Assembly (NCBI GenBank): GCA_021851405.1
Contig: JAJZDW010000005.1
Location: 62,001 to 126,000, forward strand
Direction: 5' to 3'
DNA: 64,000 nucleotides
Source of the DNA: Pseudomonadota bacterium
Lineage (GTDB): Bacteria; Pseudomonadota; Gammaproteobacteria; Steroidobacterales; Steroidobacteraceae
The position numbers were made by a program, and so were the translations under genes. Below, in pieces: positions 42,257 through 51,251 of this stretch. Under the pieces are notes generated by a model that was given only the letters and a program-made list of their open reading frames with translations, did not search any database and was not told the DNA's origin. How positions within the stretch are numbered: position 1 is the stretch's first letter; the number at the start of each line of letters is the position of its first letter.

Positions 42257-45200
42257 ATGCAATTGGCAAGATCGTTCACTGTCGCGGCGGCCTGTGCGCT
42301 GCTCGCCGCCCCGCTCGCGTACGCCACACCGGCCGGTCCGCAGCAGGAGAATGCGCACGGGCGCACGCTGCTGCCGATGCCCGTCAGCGCGCGTTTTCAC
42401 TTCCGCCAAATCGGTCCGGCGCTCGCCGGCGGCCGTGTGACGGCGGTGGCCGGGGTGCCCGGCAACCCCAAGACGTACTACATCGGCGGTGCCGACGGCG
42501 GCGTGTTCCGCACCGATGACGGCGGCATGACCTGGACGGCGCTCTTCCAGCACCAGGCGGTGGCCTCGATCGGGGCGCTCGCGGTCGATCCGCGCAACTC
42601 CGCCGTGATCTGGATCGGTACCGGTGAATCCAACGTCCGCAACGACATCTCCTACGGCGACGGTGTGTACGTGTCGCACGACAGCGGTGCGCATTGGCGC
42701 CACGTCGGCCTCCGCGGCACGCTGCAGATCTCGAGCATCCTGGTCAACCCGCACCACAGCGGCACGGTGCTGGTCGGGGCCATGGGCAACCCGTGGAAGA
42801 ACAGCACCGAGCGCGGCGTGTACCGCACCTCCGACGGCGGCAAGCACTGGCAGCGGGTGCTGTACGTTGGCCCCGAGGTGGGGATCTCCGACATGGCGAT
42901 GGATCCGCGCAATCCCAACATCGTGTACGCCGCGACCTACCGGTTTCGGCGCGAGCCCTGGCATTACTCCTCCGGCGGACTGCAGGATGCGATCTACAAA
43001 TCGGTCGACGGCGGCAGGACCTGGACGCCACTGCGCGGGCACGGTCTGCCGAGCGGGGCGGTCGGGCGCATCGGCCTGGCCGTCGCGCCGAGCGATCCGA
43101 ACGTCGTGTATGCGGTGATCGGCAGCCACCAGGGGGTGCTGTGGCGCTCAGATGATGCCGGTGCGCACTGGACTCTGGTCAGCAAGGATCAGTCGGTCGA
43201 TGCGCGGCCGTTCTACTTCTCGCACATCGCGGTCGACCCGAAGAATCCCAATCACGTGTTCGCGCTCTCGATGCGGCTGCTCGCCTCAGAGGACGGCGGG
43301 CGTACCTGGCAGCGCATTGCGCACCGGATCCACGTGGACAACCACGCGATCTGGATCGACCCGAGCGGCAGCGGACGCATCATCGAGGGCAACGACGGCG
43401 GCGTGGCGCTCTCGCTCGACAACGGCAAGCACTGGGCGTTCCTGCACAACATCGCGCTCGAGCAGTACTACCACGTCGCCGCCGCTGGCGGGCTCTTCTA
43501 TCAGGTCTGCGGCGGTCTGCAGGACAACAACTCCTGGTGCGGTCCGAGCGCGAGCAAGAACCCGCTCGGCATCTCCGATCGGGCCTGGGTCGGGTTCAAC
43601 GGCGATGATGGCATCTACGGCATGGTGGCCGCCGATGACCCGAACCTGATCTACAACGAAGGGCAGAACGGGTCGTATTTCATTTACAACCGCTCCGAGG
43701 AGCAGCTGCACGACATCCAGCCGTTCCCGCGCGATGACAACGGGCGTGGCGCCGACGGGGCACGCTATCGTTTCGCCTGGGAGGCGGCCTTTGCGGTCTC
43801 CCCGGACAATCCGAAGGTGCTCTACGCCGGTGGCAATGTGGTCTTTCGCAGCGCCAATCGCGGTCGTACCTGGCAGGTGATCAGTCCCGACCTGACGCGC
43901 AACGACCGCGCCAAGCAGGGGCCATCGGGCGGGCCGGTCATTCAGGACAACTCGGGGGCGGAGTACTACGATACGATCCTCACCATCGTTCCGGCCCCGT
44001 CGAACCCCCAGGTGATCTGGGTCGGTACCGACGACGGGCTGGTGCAGGTGACCCGGGATGGGGGCAAGCACTGGCAGAACGTGACGGACCACATCGCGCA
44101 CCTGCCGGCGTGGGGCCGTGTCGAGTCGATCGACGTCTCGGCGACGAATCCGGGCCGTGCGCTGATCGCCGTCGACCGGCACTTCAGCGGCGACTTCCGG
44201 CCGTATCTGTACAGCACTCGCGATTACGGTGCGCACTGGCGCTCGATCAGCGGGAATCTTCCGGCGCACGTCTATGCGCACGTCGTGCTCCGCGATCCGC
44301 ACGATCCGAACCTGTACTACGCCGGCCTGGAAAACGGTCTGTATGTGTCGTGGAACGCCGGACGTCGGTGGTACAAGTTCGGCCTCGGCTTGCCGGATGC
44401 GGCGGTGTACGACCTGGCGTTGCAGAATCGCACCGATTCTCTGGTGGTCGCGACCCACGGCCGCGGCGCCTGGATTCTCGATGACCTGACGCCGTTCCAG
44501 CAGTGGAATGCGCACGTGGCCCATGCGGCCCTGACGCTGTTCAAGCCCATGGACGCGGTGCGGTACTGGCCGTTCTCCACGACCGAGTGGATGGGCGACA
44601 GCGCCTATTACGGACAGAACCCGCACTACGGCGCGGCATTCAGCTACTACCTCGCCCACTCGGAGCATCAGCCCGGGGAGCTCGTCATTCGCAATGCGAG
44701 CGGCCAGGTCGTACGCACCTACCGGGGGTTGCACAAGGGCAAGGCGGTGGCGATGACGCCGGCGCTCGGCGCGCCGAGCGGTGAACATGGCCAGGTGCCG
44801 TGGGTGCCGGGGCAGGCCGGTCTGCATCGCATCTACTGGAATCTGCACGCGCAGGGTCCGGTGCGCTGGCGATCGGCCCCGAAGTTCAACCGCGGGCCGC
44901 ACAACGGCGCACTGCTGCCGCCTGGGACGTACAGCGCGACGGTGAAATTTGGCGACACGAGCGCCTCTGAGACGTTCACCGTGGTCAACGATCCGGCCTC
45001 GCACGGCACTCTGAGCGGTATGACCGAGCGGTACGAGGTGACCGAGTCGGTGCTGCATCAGATCTCGCAGGTCGACGTGGCACTGAACCATCTCGATGGG
45101 CTCGCCGCACAGCTGAAGAGTCTCAAGGCGGCCGTGCGCGGTCTGCCCGAACAGCGCGAGGCCGATGCGGCCATCGCGACGCTCGAGCGGGCCCGCCACG

Positions 45201-45484
45201 CGGCACTGATGCACCTGACCAGCAACGCCGGCTCTTCGGAGTCGACGCTGTGGGTGCCGGACGGGATCCACGAGAAACTGCTCTCGCTCGAGGGACTGCT
45301 CTGGGGCTCCGATGTACCGGTGGACGCCGCGACGTTGCGTGAGAAGGCACACTTCGACGCCCAATACCGCAGCGCGCTCGCGGCGTACGATCAGTTCCTC
45401 AGCACCTCGGTCGCGGCCTTCAATCAGTCCATGACCGGGTATGGTCTCTCCGGAGTGGTCGGCGGCCAGCCGCTCGCGCCCTGA
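42257..45484 (+). CDS. Secreted BNR/VPS10 (sortilin-like) beta-propeller protein
   Basis: Signal peptide; repeated BNR motifs (SVDGGRTWTPL, SDDAGAHWTLV, SEDGGRTWQRI, TRDGGKHWQNV, STRDYGAHWRSI); ATG 42257. Confidence 0.9.
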   Translation: MQLARSFTVAAACALLAAPLAYATPAGPQQENAHGRTLLPMPVSARFHFRQIGPALAGGRVTAVAGVPGNPKTYYIGGADGGVFRTDDGGMTWTALFQHQAVASIGALAVDPRNSAVIWIGTGESNVRNDISYGDGVYVSHDSGAHWRHVGLRGTLQISSILVNPHHSGTVLVGAMGNPWKNSTERGVYRTSDGGKHWQRVLYVGPEVGISDMAMDPRNPNIVYAATYRFRREPWHYSSGGLQDAIYKSVDGGRTWTPLRGHGLPSGAVGRIGLAVAPSDPNVVYAVIGSHQGVLWRSDDAGAHWTLVSKDQSVDARPFYFSHIAVDPKNPNHVFALSMRLLASEDGGRTWQRIAHRIHVDNHAIWIDPSGSGRIIEGNDGGVALSLDNGKHWAFLHNIALEQYYHVAAAGGLFYQVCGGLQDNNSWCGPSASKNPLGISDRAWVGFNGDDGIYGMVAADDPNLIYNEGQNGSYFIYNRSEEQLHDIQPFPRDDNGRGADGARYRFAWEAAFAVSPDNPKVLYAGGNVVFRSANRGRTWQVISPDLTRNDRAKQGPSGGPVIQDNSGAEYYDTILTIVPAPSNPQVIWVGTDDGLVQVTRDGGKHWQNVTDHIAHLPAWGRVESIDVSATNPGRALIAVDRHFSGDFRPYLYSTRDYGAHWRSISGNLPAHVYAHVVLRDPHDPNLYYAGLENGLYVSWNAGRRWYKFGLGLPDAAVYDLALQNRTDSLVVATHGRGAWILDDLTPFQQWNAHVAHAALTLFKPMDAVRYWPFSTTEWMGDSAYYGQNPHYGAAFSYYLAHSEHQPGELVIRNASGQVVRTYRGLHKGKAVAMTPALGAPSGEHGQVPWVPGQAGLHRIYWNLHAQGPVRWRSAPKFNRGPHNGALLPPGTYSATVKFGDTSASETFTVVNDPASHGTLSGMTERYEVTESVLHQISQVDVALNHLDGLAAQLKSLKAAVRGLPEQREADAAIATLERARHAALMHLTSNAGSSESTLWVPDGIHEKLLSLEGLLWGSDVPVDAATLREKAHFDAQYRSALAAYDQFLSTSVAAFNQSMTGYGLSGVVGGQPLAP

Positions 45485-45500
45485 GCGCAGCGGCCTGAGC

Positions 45501-45549
45501 GCACCGCGCAGCGGCGGTGCCCGAGAGGGCGCCCGCCGCTGCGCGGTGC
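45501..45549 (+). terminator. Strong nested hairpin after the BNR gene
   Basis: GCACCGCGCAGCGGCGG ... CCGCCGCTGCGCGGTGC perfect 17-bp stem enclosing GCCC-GAGA-GGGC. Confidence 0.75.
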
Positions 45550-45987
45550 ACGGTGCGCAGATCCCCGGTGGCCTCGCGCCTGGCCCCGTCCGCGGCCTGC
45601 GCGCGGCGGGGTGTGCCGGGAGTCTCGCCGAGGAGGGTCGCTCGGGCGCTCAGTCGGGCGCCGCAGTCGACTCCGGTGGTGAAGCGGTGGCCGCACGGGC
45701 CGGCTCCGTCCGGGCCTGGAGGCTCGCCCCAGGATGTCCGCGAGCGCAAGCGCGGCGGGCACCTCTCTCGGCGGCGCGCAGCGGGGCTGATCAGGATGTC
45801 GAGCATCCCGAGCAGGCCGTCGGGCGGGGCGCGCCTGCCCCCGCGCTTCGTCCCGTCGCGTGCACCGTTCATCGCAATACCCGCCGGGTCACGCACGCCC
45901 GCGTTCGGTTGCGGTGGCATAGTGGCCGCTTTGGATGCCGGCAGATCGCAGAAGTCGGCCCAACCATGATTGATGGAGGGGTATTCC

Positions 45988-47907
45988 GTGAAGCAATTCC
46001 TGATGCGCTCCGCGTGGGCGGTGACGGCGCTTGGACTGTGCGCAACTGCAGCAGCGCGGGGTCTGATCCCCGAGCCCAACGCCCATGCGGTTCCGTACGC
46101 CACTCAAGCCAATCCTGAGACGCTGCTGTTGGATGCAAGCACCGCGGGGCGGGGCTTTGCGACCTCCACCATGCGAATCCCGGTCGAGCCCGGTCCGTTC
46201 ACGTTCGTGTATCCGAAGTGGATTCCGGGCTACCACTCCCCGCACGGCCCTCTGGTGGACGTCTCGCAGATCAAGGTGAGCGCGAACGGCAAGCCGCTCA
46301 CCTGGCGCCGCGACAAGGTCGACATGTACGCCTTTCACGTCACGGTGCCCGAAGGTGTGCACACGCTCGACGTGCAATTCACGGTGCTGCTGAACAGCGC
46401 CGGCAGTCTGCGCGCCTCGCCCAACGTCGCGGTGCTGACCTGGACGCGGGTGCTCTTCTATCAGAACGACGTCAATTACCACAACTACTACGTCAAGGCG
46501 AGCGTGATCCTGCCGAAGGGCTGGGGCTACAGCACCGCGCTCACCACCGCGAGCCGGGTCGGTGAGCGGGTGAATTTCAAGGAGGAGCCGCTCGCCTATC
46601 TCGGTGACTCGCCGCTCGATATCGGTCGGTATTACAAGAAGGTGCTGCTGTGGCACCACGACCACGCGCACATGTGGCTCGACATGTTTGCCGATGCGCC
46701 GCAGGACCTCGACGTTCCGGCGAAGCTCCTCGATGCGTACAAGAACGTGGCGCCCGAGGCGCTAGCGCTCTACGGTTCGCGGCACTGGTACAACTACCAC
46801 GCGCTGCTCGCGCTCTCGAATCACATCACCTTCGAGGGCGTGGAACATCACCAGTCGAGCGACAATCGGGCGTCGGCGGACTTCATGACCAATCCGAAGA
46901 TGCAGCTGCTCGCCGGGGACCTGGTGACGCACGAGTTCTCGCATTCGTGGAACGGCAAGTACCGCCGGCCGTGGGATCTGACCACCGACAACTATCAGAT
47001 CCCGCAGCGCACCGATCTGCTCTGGGTGTACGAGGGGATGAACCAGTATCTGGGCGATCTGCTCTCGTTCCGCGCCGGGATCCGCAAGCCGAGCGAGTAC
47101 CCGCAGTACCTGGCGTCGATCTATTCCTCGATGGCGAACGAGCCGGGGCGCAAGACCGAGCCGTTGATCGACCTGACCACCGGGGCGCCGTATTTCTACT
47201 ACGACTCGAACGGTCAGTACCCCTCGATCCGGCGCACGGCCGGGGACTTCTACACCGAGGGTGAGTTGCTGTGGCTGGATGTCGATACGATCATCCGCAC
47301 CCAGACGCACGGCAAGAAGTCGCTCGATACGTTCCTGCACCTGTATTCGCAGCCTAAGTTCACCGGCCCGATCACCAAGACCTACACCCGGGCGGACATC
47401 GAGAAGCTGCTGAACGAAGTGGTGCCGTACGACTGGCACGCGTTCTTCCAGCGGCACGTCTACGACGTGGCGCGGCTGCCGCCGACCGGGGAGCTGAAGC
47501 GCGCGGGCTGGAAGCTGGTGTACACGGCGAAGTCCAATCCGTTCATCGCGGCGCGTGAGCAGATGTTCGGCATGAACTATCAGTGGTTGAGCTACGGGTT
47601 CAATGTCGGCAAGAACGGCGCGCTGCTCGATGTGCGCGAGGGCTCACCGGCCTGGCAGGCCGGCATGGCCCCGGGGATGAAGCTCGAGTCGGTGGATGGG
47701 CAGCGCTACAGCCCGGCCGTGCTGAAGTACGTGATGGGGCAGGCCGAGCATGACCACCAGCCGACGAGCTTCATCGTGGCGAAGGACGGCTGGTTCCACA
47801 CCCTCGAGGTGAGTTACTTCGGTGGTCCACGCTACCCGCACCTGGTGCGCATCCCGGGCACGGCGAATCTGCTGGCGAAGATCATGGCGCCGCACGCCAA
47901 GCACTGA
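45988..47907 (+). CDS. M61-family metallopeptidase (glycyl aminopeptidase-like), copy 1
   Basis: Signal peptide; HEFSHSWNGKYRRP zinc motif; C-terminal PDZ-like region; GTG start with ggaggggt RBS. Confidence 0.9.
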   Translation: MKQFLMRSAWAVTALGLCATAAARGLIPEPNAHAVPYATQANPETLLLDASTAGRGFATSTMRIPVEPGPFTFVYPKWIPGYHSPHGPLVDVSQIKVSANGKPLTWRRDKVDMYAFHVTVPEGVHTLDVQFTVLLNSAGSLRASPNVAVLTWTRVLFYQNDVNYHNYYVKASVILPKGWGYSTALTTASRVGERVNFKEEPLAYLGDSPLDIGRYYKKVLLWHHDHAHMWLDMFADAPQDLDVPAKLLDAYKNVAPEALALYGSRHWYNYHALLALSNHITFEGVEHHQSSDNRASADFMTNPKMQLLAGDLVTHEFSHSWNGKYRRPWDLTTDNYQIPQRTDLLWVYEGMNQYLGDLLSFRAGIRKPSEYPQYLASIYSSMANEPGRKTEPLIDLTTGAPYFYYDSNGQYPSIRRTAGDFYTEGELLWLDVDTIIRTQTHGKKSLDTFLHLYSQPKFTGPITKTYTRADIEKLLNEVVPYDWHAFFQRHVYDVARLPPTGELKRAGWKLVYTAKSNPFIAAREQMFGMNYQWLSYGFNVGKNGALLDVREGSPAWQAGMAPGMKLESVDGQRYSPAVLKYVMGQAEHDHQPTSFIVAKDGWFHTLEVSYFGGPRYPHLVRIPGTANLLAKIMAPHAKH

Positions 47908-47953
47908 GCGGCGCATCGTGACTGACGGGGCCCGGACCGCAAGGTCCGGGCCC
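46990..47953 (+). repeat. 964-bp identical direct repeat, copy 1
   Basis: Line-by-line comparison with 49209..50172 (constant offset 2219) shows no mismatch; covers the 3' half of the M61 gene, stop codon and most of the terminator hairpin. Confidence 0.95.
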
Positions 47954-47956
47954 CGT
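47925..47956 (+). terminator. 14-bp GCAA-tetraloop hairpin after M61 copy 1
   Basis: ACGGGGCCCGGACC-GCAA-GGTCCGGGCCCCGT. Confidence 0.85.
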
Positions 47957-48117
47957 TGCTTCGGAGCACGGCCGTGGCGATGTCCCGATCGCGCACGGCG
48001 CGGGAAAAACTCCTGGGCGCACGGTCCGCCGGGGACTGACGGCGCGGTCCGTTCGCGGCACGACGTCCGTCGTGGTGAGGATCCCGGCCGTTCCCTGTTG
48101 GCACGGTGCTGCGGTAC

Positions 48118-48151
48118 GCCGGTGGCGCGCCCCGGGCATCCGAAGTAAGCT
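48118..48151. repeat. 34-bp dispersed repeat, copy A
   Basis: gccggtggcgcgccccgggcatccgaagtaagct; 31/34 identical to 51175..51208; upstream of M61 copy 2. Confidence 0.8.
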
Positions 48152-48209
48152 TCCAAAATCCTCCGCCGGACGGTATCGGCGGTGCGCAAACAATGAAACG
48201 AGGGTCACC

Positions 48210-50126
48210 GTGAAGTCCAAGTCCATTTACTCGATGCTGGCGATCGCCTCGCTCGGAGTGTGTGCGGCATCCAACGCTGCCGGCCTGATTCCAGAGCCGA
48301 ACGCCAACGCCGTGCCGCTCGCCACGCAGTCCAATCCCGAGACACTCGTGTTGGATGCCAGCACGGCTGCGCGTGGTTTCATGACCTCGACGATGAGCAT
48401 TCCGGTCGAGCCCGGTCCGTTCACGTTCGTGTATCCGAAGTGGATTCCCGGCGAGCACGGCCCGACCGGTCCGCTGGCGGACATCTCGCAGCTGAAGGTG
48501 AGCGCGGATGGCAAGCCGCTCGCCTGGCGTCGCGACAAGGTCGACATGTACGCCTTTCACGTCACAGTGCCCGAAGGCGTGCACACGCTGAACGTGCAAT
48601 TCACCGTACTGATGAACTCGCCCGACGTGATGTCCACCCCCAATGTGGGAGTGGTGAACTGGAACCGGGTGCTGTTCTATCAGAACAACATCAATTACCA
48701 CCATTACTACGTCAAGGCGAGCATCATCCTGCCGCAGGGCTGGGGTTACGGCACTGCGCTCACCCAGGAGAGCCGGGTGGGACAGCGGGTGAACTTCAAG
48801 GAGGAGCCGCTGACCTACGTGGTCGATTCCCCGCTCGACATGGGCCGCTACTACAAGCAGGTCCTGCTGTGGCACAAGGGTAATGCGCACCAGTGGCTCG
48901 ACATGTTTGCCGATGCGCCGCAGGACCTCGACGTTCCGGCGAAGCTCCTCGATGCGTACAAGAACATGACGCCCGAGGCGCTTGCGCTCTACGGCTCGCG
49001 GCACTGGTACAACTATCATTCGCTGCTCGCACTGTCGAACAAGATCGGCTTCCAGGGCATCGAGCACCATCAGTCGAGCGATGACCGGGCGCCGGCGGAT
49101 TTCATGACCAACCCGAAATGGCAGCTGACCGCCGGTGATCTGCTCACGCACGAGTTTTCGCATTCGTGGAACGGCAAGTACCGCCGGCCGTGGGATCTGG
49201 CCACCGATAACTATCAGATCCCGCAGCGCACCGATCTGCTCTGGGTGTACGAGGGGATGAACCAGTATCTGGGCGATCTGCTCTCGTTCCGCGCCGGGAT
49301 CCGCAAGCCGAGCGAGTACCCGCAGTACCTGGCGTCGATCTATTCCTCGATGGCGAACGAGCCGGGGCGCAAGACCGAGCCGTTGATCGACCTGACCACC
49401 GGGGCGCCGTATTTCTACTACGACTCGAACGGTCAGTACCCCTCGATCCGGCGCACGGCCGGGGACTTCTACACCGAGGGTGAGTTGCTGTGGCTGGATG
49501 TCGATACGATCATCCGCACCCAGACGCACGGCAAGAAGTCGCTCGATACGTTCCTGCACCTGTATTCGCAGCCTAAGTTCACCGGCCCGATCACCAAGAC
49601 CTACACCCGGGCGGACATCGAGAAGCTGCTGAACGAAGTGGTGCCGTACGACTGGCACGCGTTCTTCCAGCGGCACGTCTACGACGTGGCGCGGCTGCCG
49701 CCGACCGGGGAGCTGAAGCGCGCGGGCTGGAAGCTGGTGTACACGGCGAAGTCCAATCCGTTCATCGCGGCGCGTGAGCAGATGTTCGGCATGAACTATC
49801 AGTGGTTGAGCTACGGGTTCAATGTCGGCAAGAACGGCGCGCTGCTCGATGTGCGCGAGGGCTCACCGGCCTGGCAGGCCGGCATGGCCCCGGGGATGAA
49901 GCTCGAGTCGGTGGATGGGCAGCGCTACAGCCCGGCCGTGCTGAAGTACGTGATGGGGCAGGCCGAGCATGACCACCAGCCGACGAGCTTCATCGTGGCG
50001 AAGGACGGCTGGTTCCACACCCTCGAGGTGAGTTACTTCGGTGGTCCACGCTACCCGCACCTGGTGCGCATCCCGGGCACGGCGAATCTGCTGGCGAAGA
50101 TCATGGCGCCGCACGCCAAGCACTGA
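48210..50126 (+). CDS. M61-family metallopeptidase (glycyl aminopeptidase-like), copy 2
   Basis: Paralog of copy 1; MKSKSIYSMLAIASLGVCAASNA signal peptide; HEFSHSWNGKYRRP; GTG start at 48210. Confidence 0.9.
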   Translation: MKSKSIYSMLAIASLGVCAASNAAGLIPEPNANAVPLATQSNPETLVLDASTAARGFMTSTMSIPVEPGPFTFVYPKWIPGEHGPTGPLADISQLKVSADGKPLAWRRDKVDMYAFHVTVPEGVHTLNVQFTVLMNSPDVMSTPNVGVVNWNRVLFYQNNINYHHYYVKASIILPQGWGYGTALTQESRVGQRVNFKEEPLTYVVDSPLDMGRYYKQVLLWHKGNAHQWLDMFADAPQDLDVPAKLLDAYKNMTPEALALYGSRHWYNYHSLLALSNKIGFQGIEHHQSSDDRAPADFMTNPKWQLTAGDLLTHEFSHSWNGKYRRPWDLATDNYQIPQRTDLLWVYEGMNQYLGDLLSFRAGIRKPSEYPQYLASIYSSMANEPGRKTEPLIDLTTGAPYFYYDSNGQYPSIRRTAGDFYTEGELLWLDVDTIIRTQTHGKKSLDTFLHLYSQPKFTGPITKTYTRADIEKLLNEVVPYDWHAFFQRHVYDVARLPPTGELKRAGWKLVYTAKSNPFIAAREQMFGMNYQWLSYGFNVGKNGALLDVREGSPAWQAGMAPGMKLESVDGQRYSPAVLKYVMGQAEHDHQPTSFIVAKDGWFHTLEVSYFGGPRYPHLVRIPGTANLLAKIMAPHAKH

Positions 50127-50172
50127 GCGGCGCATCGTGACTGACGGGGCCCGGACCGCAAGGTCCGGGCCC
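49209..50172 (+). repeat. 964-bp identical direct repeat, copy 2
   Basis: See 46990..47953; first mismatches are 49208 (t vs c) and 50173 (t vs c). Confidence 0.95.
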
Positions 50173-50175
50173 TGT
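50144..50175 (+). terminator. GCAA-tetraloop hairpin after M61 copy 2
   Basis: ACGGGGCCCGGACC-GCAA-GGTCCGGGCCCTGT (one G-T wobble). Confidence 0.83.
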
Positions 50176-50291
50176 TGTTTCTGATGCGACGGGGAGCGTG
50201 CGCGGCGGCGGACGGGGCGCTTGAGCTTGCCGGCCAGTCGCGCGAGACTGTCGGCTGGGCGCCGCACGGCGCTGCGTGGATTCCTCGTCGC

Positions 50292-50963
50292 ATGCTCCAG
50301 GCTCGCATTCACTATTACCTCGACCTCATCTTCGTGGTGGTCGCAGCCCTGCTGCCGATCATCAATCCCTTCGGCGGGGCACCGATCTTCCTCGCCATGA
50401 CCTCGGGGCTGAGCTCCTCGGAGCGGGCGCGGGCAGCGAAGCTCGTCGCGTTCAACAGCTTCGTGCTGCTCCTGGCCTCGATCCTGGTCGGGGCGTACGT
50501 GCTCGATTTCTTCGGGGTCTCGATTCCGGCCGTTCAGATCGCCGGCGGCTTCGTGGTGTGCTCGCTCGCCTGGTCGCTGCTGCATGGACCGATCGCTTCG
50601 ACGGACGGCGCGCCGAGCGGTAGCGCGACCCGCGACAGCGTCACGCAGGGGGCCTTCTACCCGATCACCATGCCGCTCACCGTCGGGCCCGGTGCGATCT
50701 CGGTGGCCGTGACGCTCGGGGCGAATCCGCCGCGGGGGCTGCGCGCGCTGCTGCCGACGACGATGGCGCATCTGATCGGCATACTGATCACCTGCGTCAT
50801 CATTTATCTGTGCTACCGCTACGCCGAGTCGCTGGTGCGCCGCTTGGGTAAGACGGGCACGAACATCATGATCCGTCTGACTGCGTTCATCGTGCTCGCG
50901 ATCGGCGCGCAGATCATCTGGAATGGGGCGCACACCCTGCTCGCGAGCCTGGTTCTGCACTGA
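50292..50963 (+). CDS. MarC/UPF0056 family integral membrane protein
   Basis: VAALLPIINPFGGAPIFLAMTSGLS; FYPITMPLTVGPGAISVAVTLGA. Confidence 0.92.
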   Translation: MLQARIHYYLDLIFVVVAALLPIINPFGGAPIFLAMTSGLSSSERARAAKLVAFNSFVLLLASILVGAYVLDFFGVSIPAVQIAGGFVVCSLAWSLLHGPIASTDGAPSGSATRDSVTQGAFYPITMPLTVGPGAISVAVTLGANPPRGLRALLPTTMAHLIGILITCVIIYLCYRYAESLVRRLGKTGTNIMIRLTAFIVLAIGAQIIWNGAHTLLASLVLH

Positions 50964-51174
50964 GCAGACGCTCCGGCGGCCCGAGCCGCTGCCGCGCGCC
51001 GATCTGCCGCGGGAGAGGATCCTCCCGCGGCAGCTGCCCCGGCCACACCGTCTTTCGCGCGCGCAAAAAAAAACAACGCCGCCATGATTCGTGCAGAGGG
51101 GGCTCTGGCGGGCGGTCGGGGACGGGCGGAATGGTCCGGCGGGCCGCCGGCGGGGCTTTGACTTGGGTTCCCCG

Positions 51175-51208
51175 GCCGGTGGCGTGCACGGGGCATCCGA
51201 AGTAAGCT
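51175..51208. repeat. 34-bp dispersed repeat, copy B
   Basis: gccggtggcgtgcacggggcatccgaagtaagct; 44 bp upstream of the MFS start. Confidence 0.8.
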
Positions 51209-51251
51209 CGCCCGTCTGGATTCCGGTCATGCTGCGGAGCTTCTCGAACTG

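Noticed and set aside
43286-45364. 692-aa minus-strand ORF
   Set aside because: Antisense to the BNR protein; no recognisable domain.
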